Below are positions 60,644 to 64,000 of a stretch of DNA of 64,000 nt, one piece after another (position 1 is the first letter of the stretch; each line of letters begins with the position of its first letter). The stretch lies in NCBI RefSeq assembly GCF_035013165.1, contig NZ_JAYGJQ010000001.1, positions 496,001 through 560,000 of the forward strand, given 5' to 3'. This DNA comes from Bacteriovorax sp. PP10. Its GTDB lineage: Bacteria; Bdellovibrionota; Bacteriovoracia; Bacteriovoracales; Bacteriovoracaceae. The position numbers and the translations under genes are program-made. Below the pieces are notes generated by a model that saw nothing but the letters and a program-made list of their open reading frames with translations, made no database searches and had not been told where the DNA came from.

Positions 60644-61876
60644 TTATCTGAAGTTGATAGCTATTCTATCAATATCAATCATCCCCATTCTAACTGATAA
60701 ACTTAGTTCAATTAATTTTGCGTAATTTAGTGAGCTCAATCTGATCACTTGCATACCTGGAGTTACCATTGAGTTCGCTCCACAGTTAACAGTTGGGTAT
60801 GGCCCTGAGTTCAGTACTTGCTGACATAATTTTAAATTTACTCCGTAGTCACTTCCTCTTAAAAAGATTTCAACTGAATCAACAATTCTATCTTCATGTC
60901 TTCTATCGATTCTCATTAGTGCTGTTAAGTTAACTCCACTTGTATCGTAAATTCTTTGGTTGATTGATTGTTCAATTCTTCTTTCTAATATTGGCCCTGG
61001 TCCTGGACCTGGGATTGATCCACCTTTTTCAAATTCAAGAGTCACTTCTTCAACGACCAGGTATCCTCTGAATTGAAGTCTTAGACCTTGGATTTCTCTT
61101 CCAATTCTTTGTCCGCTTAAATCAAAAGTTAGGCGAGTCGAAGATGTTCCAATTGATTGCGCTTGCCCTGAACCTTGATCGTTAATTAAAAGTTGCCCTT
61201 GTGCGTATCCGCTTTGAGATCTTGCTAGTACAGAAATTCTTCTAACAGCTTGCCCTTGTCTTTCTATTCCAAGATTAAAATTTCTAAAAAGATTTAACCC
61301 ACCTTCTTGATTGATAACTTCATTGAACTGTTGTCTAACAACTTCAGTTTGTGGCTGAGATGGTATCCCAGGGCCAGGGTTAACAGGACCGCTATTTTGA
61401 ACAAGACCAAAGACAACTTTCTCAACATAAAATCTTCCTCTCATCTCAAGTTCTAATGTTCTTAAACCTTGATTGATTGAGTTTGCAAATGGATCAACTG
61501 CAAAAGTGTAGCGGGCCATTTGGCGTGCGATGATTCTTGGTTGTTCTGAGGATTGTTGATTAACTAGTAGTCTTGCTTGTCCATTTCCTGCTTCTGTTGA
61601 AGCCGTGATTGTGACTTCTTTTATGCGTTGACCTTGAAGTTGAGAGCGAGTGTAGGCGTCTTGTAAAAGATCTAAGCGTGCTTGTCCTTCGAAGTAGCGG
61701 CCAACTTGAAGTTCTACGTCACGGATGCTGCCTTGATTTCCCCAAGGGTCTTGTTGATCGCGTGGAGTTGTTGGGCGTGTATTCCAGGGATCGCGTTCAG
61801 GAGCTCTTTCTCCGCGTGCATGTAATGATGTTGAAAGAACGAGCAGTGTTGAAAGCACTAGTCTTTTGAAATTCAT
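60644..61876 (-). CDS. Secreted protein with three related beta-rich repeats
   Basis: The 410-residue protein has a signal peptide (MNFKRLVLSTLLVLSTSLHA) behind GAGGGGG. Three units of about 110 residues follow, each with a helical start (ARLDLLQDAY / GGLNLFRNFN / GVNLTALMRI), a strand IKEVTITAS / VRRISVLAR / VDSVEIFLR, and the close LELEMRGRFYVEKVVFGL / LRLQFRGYLVVEEVTLEF / LSLSVRMGMIDIDRIAINF. Linkers are Pro/Gly-rich (PVNPGPGIPSQ, PGPGPGPI). I know no family with this pattern. It may bind a ligand in the periplasm or on the surface. Confidence 0.85.
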   Translation of the reverse strand: MNFKRLVLSTLLVLSTSLHARGERAPERDPWNTRPTTPRDQQDPWGNQGSIRDVELQVGRYFEGQARLDLLQDAYTRSQLQGQRIKEVTITASTEAGNGQARLLVNQQSSEQPRIIARQMARYTFAVDPFANSINQGLRTLELEMRGRFYVEKVVFGLVQNSGPVNPGPGIPSQPQTEVVRQQFNEVINQEGGLNLFRNFNLGIERQGQAVRRISVLARSQSGYAQGQLLINDQGSGQAQSIGTSSTRLTFDLSGQRIGREIQGLRLQFRGYLVVEEVTLEFEKGGSIPGPGPGPILERRIEQSINQRIYDTSGVNLTALMRIDRRHEDRIVDSVEIFLRGSDYGVNLKLCQQVLNSGPYPTVNCGANSMVTPGMQVIRLSSLNYAKLIELSLSVRMGMIDIDRIAINFR

Positions 61877-62022
61877 TTTTCCCCCTCAGAAAAAAGCCGG
61901 AAGAACACCAGCATAAACTGAGTTGCAAAGGGGATGCCTAGTGATTTGGTCGGAATTGGAATCGGATTGACACTTTTTATCGGGTTTTCGAATAAAATGG
62001 TGTCATTATGGCAATAGCATTT

Positions 62023-64000
62023 TTAAGGATTTCGATACTCCGCAATCCCAAACAATAAATTCTGAGCATAAGAAAAAATAACAGAATTTCTTCCTTCATG
62101 ATAATAAAGAGAGCTTCCAGCACAAGTCATACTCGCTAGCGGAAGAGGTAAGTTTGTTTCAACCCCAGAAGTCACATTCTTCTTATACAGCTTCCCATCA
62201 GTCCCGCAGTAATAAATCATCGGGTTGATACCATCATTGAAAATATCAAATGAAGTGATGGTACTTGAAGTCGTTGTTGCATAAAGTGACAATGTACTAC
62301 TGCCACTGGCCGGCATTGAGTAAATCTTATTAGTACTTTTCGTTGTCACTTTCCAAGTAGAGTCATGCGTATCAAATGGAACTCTTGTTAACATAAGATT
62401 GCTTTGAATAACTCTCAAGTTAAAAGATAAACCGTCACAAGTATTTAACTGGGTTGCAGTAACAGGATCCCAGCACAAGCGTAAATCTGATGCCGGTGTT
62501 GAAGTATCACTTGGTGGGCCATAAATACGAGACGTAGCTAAAGCGCTAGTGTCGTATAATACAAAGATTGCAGAAGAGACGAATGGAGTCGTGGTGTATC
62601 CTCTGTATCCAAAGATCTTATTATCAGCAGGATTAATTCCCAGAAGATTTGCTGAAACTCCGCCCCCGCTAATTACATTTTGTTGCCATAGTCCTGTATT
62701 TAAATCGACATAGGCCGGAGCCGCAGCTTGTCGCCCGAAATATAAACGATTGTTTAAATCATCGACTTGGATCATGCATGAGTTACTCCATCCGCAAGAA
62801 TCTGTTAGTGGTTGAGTTGTTGCTGCTGAACCGAAGGCAAAAGTACCAGCAGCTGAGTTTCCTGCAACATGAGTTACACTTCCACCATTTAAAGAAAACT
62901 TAGTGATTTTTCTTTCGTTCGTATTCATAACGTAAACATCGTCACCATTAAGAGCGAATGAATTTAAGAGTGAGAAGCGAGAAGATAGCGGCGAATACCC
63001 AGTACCAAAATCTCTTCTTTGACCGAATAGAGTTTGTATCTTTCCGTTTGCATCGACATAACGGACGACACCCATATCCATTACATATAAAGTTCCGAAT
63101 GAATTTACGAAGGCACTCATGAAAATACCATTGCAAGAAAGAGCTGGAGTACCATCTGCACATCGGCCAGGGTTTCCTGATCCCAAAACTGTCACCCAAG
63201 CATTGGTGGCCTTGTCATATTTTTTGATGGTTGTTCGACCATGCCACAAACCATAGATTTGACCATTTAATCCTGAGAAAAGGTCAGTTCCCCAGTTCGT
63301 CGTTGGGGGATGAGGAGATGTGCTTGTACCTGTGGCAGGGTTAAGACTGGCAACAGCTGATGCGGCACTGACTTGGCTTCCGCAAGCAGCATTTGTTGTC
63401 TGACCAAAGCGTGAAATGATTTTTTCAACGACACTCGTTGAAATATTAAATGCAATAGCACGTTCTCGGACAGCACAATAGGTAACATCAAAATTAGGAT
63501 CTTCTGAGCCAACACTTGTAGCACCAAGTCCGTTAAAAGTTGAAACATAATGAACTAGGTTGTCTGAGTAGTCGTAATAGGAAAGAACTCTACCGTTAAA
63601 GAAATATAATCTTCCGTTTGGTGTTGCTACTGCTGGCGACAATCCACCACTTAGAGTAACAGCAGTCGGGCTAAGAGTGTGGTTCGTTGCACTACTTAAA
63701 GTTGCTCCTCCACCCAGTAATGTCGTTATTTTCCATGGAGTTGAGTGCAGATCAACTTTTCTTATTCTGTCGCTATTAAAAATAAGTAAATTGTCTTGAT
63801 GATCAAGACTCAAATAACTTTTACTTTTTATTGTTGCATTAAAAACTGATCCACCATCACCAGTGTCAGCTCCCGTTTTTTTCACTAAGAAATTAACAGC
63901 TCCACTTATTGGATCAACATAGAGAATTGAATCATCGAAAGCAGAACGAATAAAAGCAAAACCATTTTTTGTGACAGCTAATTGTCTGTCGTCAAAATAA
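62023..64000 (-). CDS. Large beta-propeller-like (NHL-type) secreted protein, 5' end outside the window
   Basis: The frame is open to the window edge, giving about 659 C-terminal residues; an internal GTG at 63885 is not the true start, because the coding sequence continues with YFDDRQLAVTKNGFAF upstream. Units such as LSLDHQDNLLIFNSDRIRKVDL, FSLLNSFALNGDDVYVMNTN and ITKFSLNGGSVTHVAGNS repeat in the manner of NHL propeller blades, with Cys-containing loops. The protein should be secreted, though the signal peptide is not visible. The function is unknown; blade-type proteins often bind polymers or other proteins. Confidence 0.8.
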   Translation of the reverse strand, partial: YFDDRQLAVTKNGFAFIRSAFDDSILYVDPISGAVNFLVKKTGADTGDGGSVFNATIKSKSYLSLDHQDNLLIFNSDRIRKVDLHSTPWKITTLLGGGATLSSATNHTLSPTAVTLSGGLSPAVATPNGRLYFFNGRVLSYYDYSDNLVHYVSTFNGLGATSVGSEDPNFDVTYCAVRERAIAFNISTSVVEKIISRFGQTTNAACGSQVSAASAVASLNPATGTSTSPHPPTTNWGTDLFSGLNGQIYGLWHGRTTIKKYDKATNAWVTVLGSGNPGRCADGTPALSCNGIFMSAFVNSFGTLYVMDMGVVRYVDANGKIQTLFGQRRDFGTGYSPLSSRFSLLNSFALNGDDVYVMNTNERKITKFSLNGGSVTHVAGNSAAGTFAFGSAATTQPLTDSCGWSNSCMIQVDDLNNRLYFGRQAAAPAYVDLNTGLWQQNVISGGGVSANLLGINPADNKIFGYRGYTTTPFVSSAIFVLYDTSALATSRIYGPPSDTSTPASDLRLCWDPVTATQLNTCDGLSFNLRVIQSNLMLTRVPFDTHDSTWKVTTKSTNKIYSMPASGSSTLSLYATTTSSTITSFDIFNDGINPMIYYCGTDGKLYKKNVTSGVETNLPLPLASMTCAGSSLYYHEGRNSVIFSYAQNLLFGIAEYRNP

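Noticed and set aside
61967-61998. Perfect TTGACA followed by TAAAAT on the plus strand
   Set aside because: The spacer is 20 bp, and the only downstream frame is about 15 codons, antisense to the propeller-like gene. Kept as chance unless RNA shows otherwise.
1-64000. CRISPR arrays, tRNA or rRNA genes, insertion sequences, phage genes
   Set aside because: No direct-repeat/spacer pattern, no cloverleaf, no transposase or integrase motif, and no terminal inverted repeats were seen by reading; a covariance-model search for tRNA would be decisive.

Overview
The window reads as a chromosomal segment of a low-GC, diderm, predatory-type bacterium of the Bdellovibrionota, most like the Bacteriovoracales (Bacteriovorax/Peredibacter relatives). 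This is inference from gene content: many lipoproteins and beta-barrel proteins, a Tat system, ornithine-lipid genes, ribonuclease Y in a Gram-negative setting, and AT-rich codon use. No search could be run. I saw no phage, transposon, CRISPR array, tRNA or rRNA. It is a compact region: short gaps, many 1-4 nt operon overlaps, and eight convergent pairs whose stop codons overlap or lie at most one base apart.

Layout. 1-6.4 kb: end of rimO, a very large putative-Ig lipoprotein, then a sigma-54 activator translationally coupled to a 67-residue protein that looks like an isolated histidine-kinase phosphoacceptor helix. 6.4-11.2 kb: housekeeping genes (epmA, ftsY, zapA, formyl-THF cyclo-ligase, rny). 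11.2-18.6 kb: an SDR protein, dus, a NUDIX hydrolase operon with two membrane proteins, a CNNM/CorC transporter-like protein with a possible AUA start, a thioredoxin-reductase-like flavoprotein and a small HPF-like protein. 18.6-28.6 kb: ferredoxin, leucine-type dehydrogenase, a seven-repeat surface lipoprotein, a FadL/PorV-like outer membrane protein, and a fused alpha/beta E1 of a 2-oxoacid dehydrogenase. 28.9-32.1 kb: a two-component pair and a reduced ComEC-like protein. 32.2-40.5 kb: nadC-nadB, a pentapeptide-repeat protein, a HTH regulator/secreted VWA-like/mutY operon, a degenerate receiver-HD protein, and rnpB (RNase P RNA) on the minus strand beside a lytic transglycosylase. 40.5-44.6 kb: a zinc-ribbon coiled-coil protein and aroC-aroB-aroA. 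45.7-48.6 kb: M20 hydrolase-olsB-olsA. 48.6-51.9 kb: a tyrosine/homogentisate operon (aminotransferase, fumarylacetoacetase, homogentisate dioxygenase). 51.9-53.9 kb: DUF309, a GT9-like protein, a small beta-barrel. 53.9-59.7 kb: a four-gene minus-strand cluster encoding a di-CxxCH secreted protein, a Tat-exported DUF1501 protein, a CxxCH lipoprotein and TatA. 60-64 kb: a HAMP-like membrane protein with a tiny lipoprotein, a triple-repeat secreted protein, and a truncated beta-propeller-like protein.

The strongest candidate for an undescribed system is the DUF1501/CxxCH/TatA cluster. A Tat-exported alkaline-phosphatase-superfamily protein sits between two putative haem-binding envelope proteins, and a minimal TatA closes the set. 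Other signals worth testing are the NtrC regulator with its 67-residue HisKA-like partner, several genes whose promoters predict leaderless mRNAs (4005, 7400, 41329), and the secreted triple-repeat protein. All functional statements rest on motifs read by eye.
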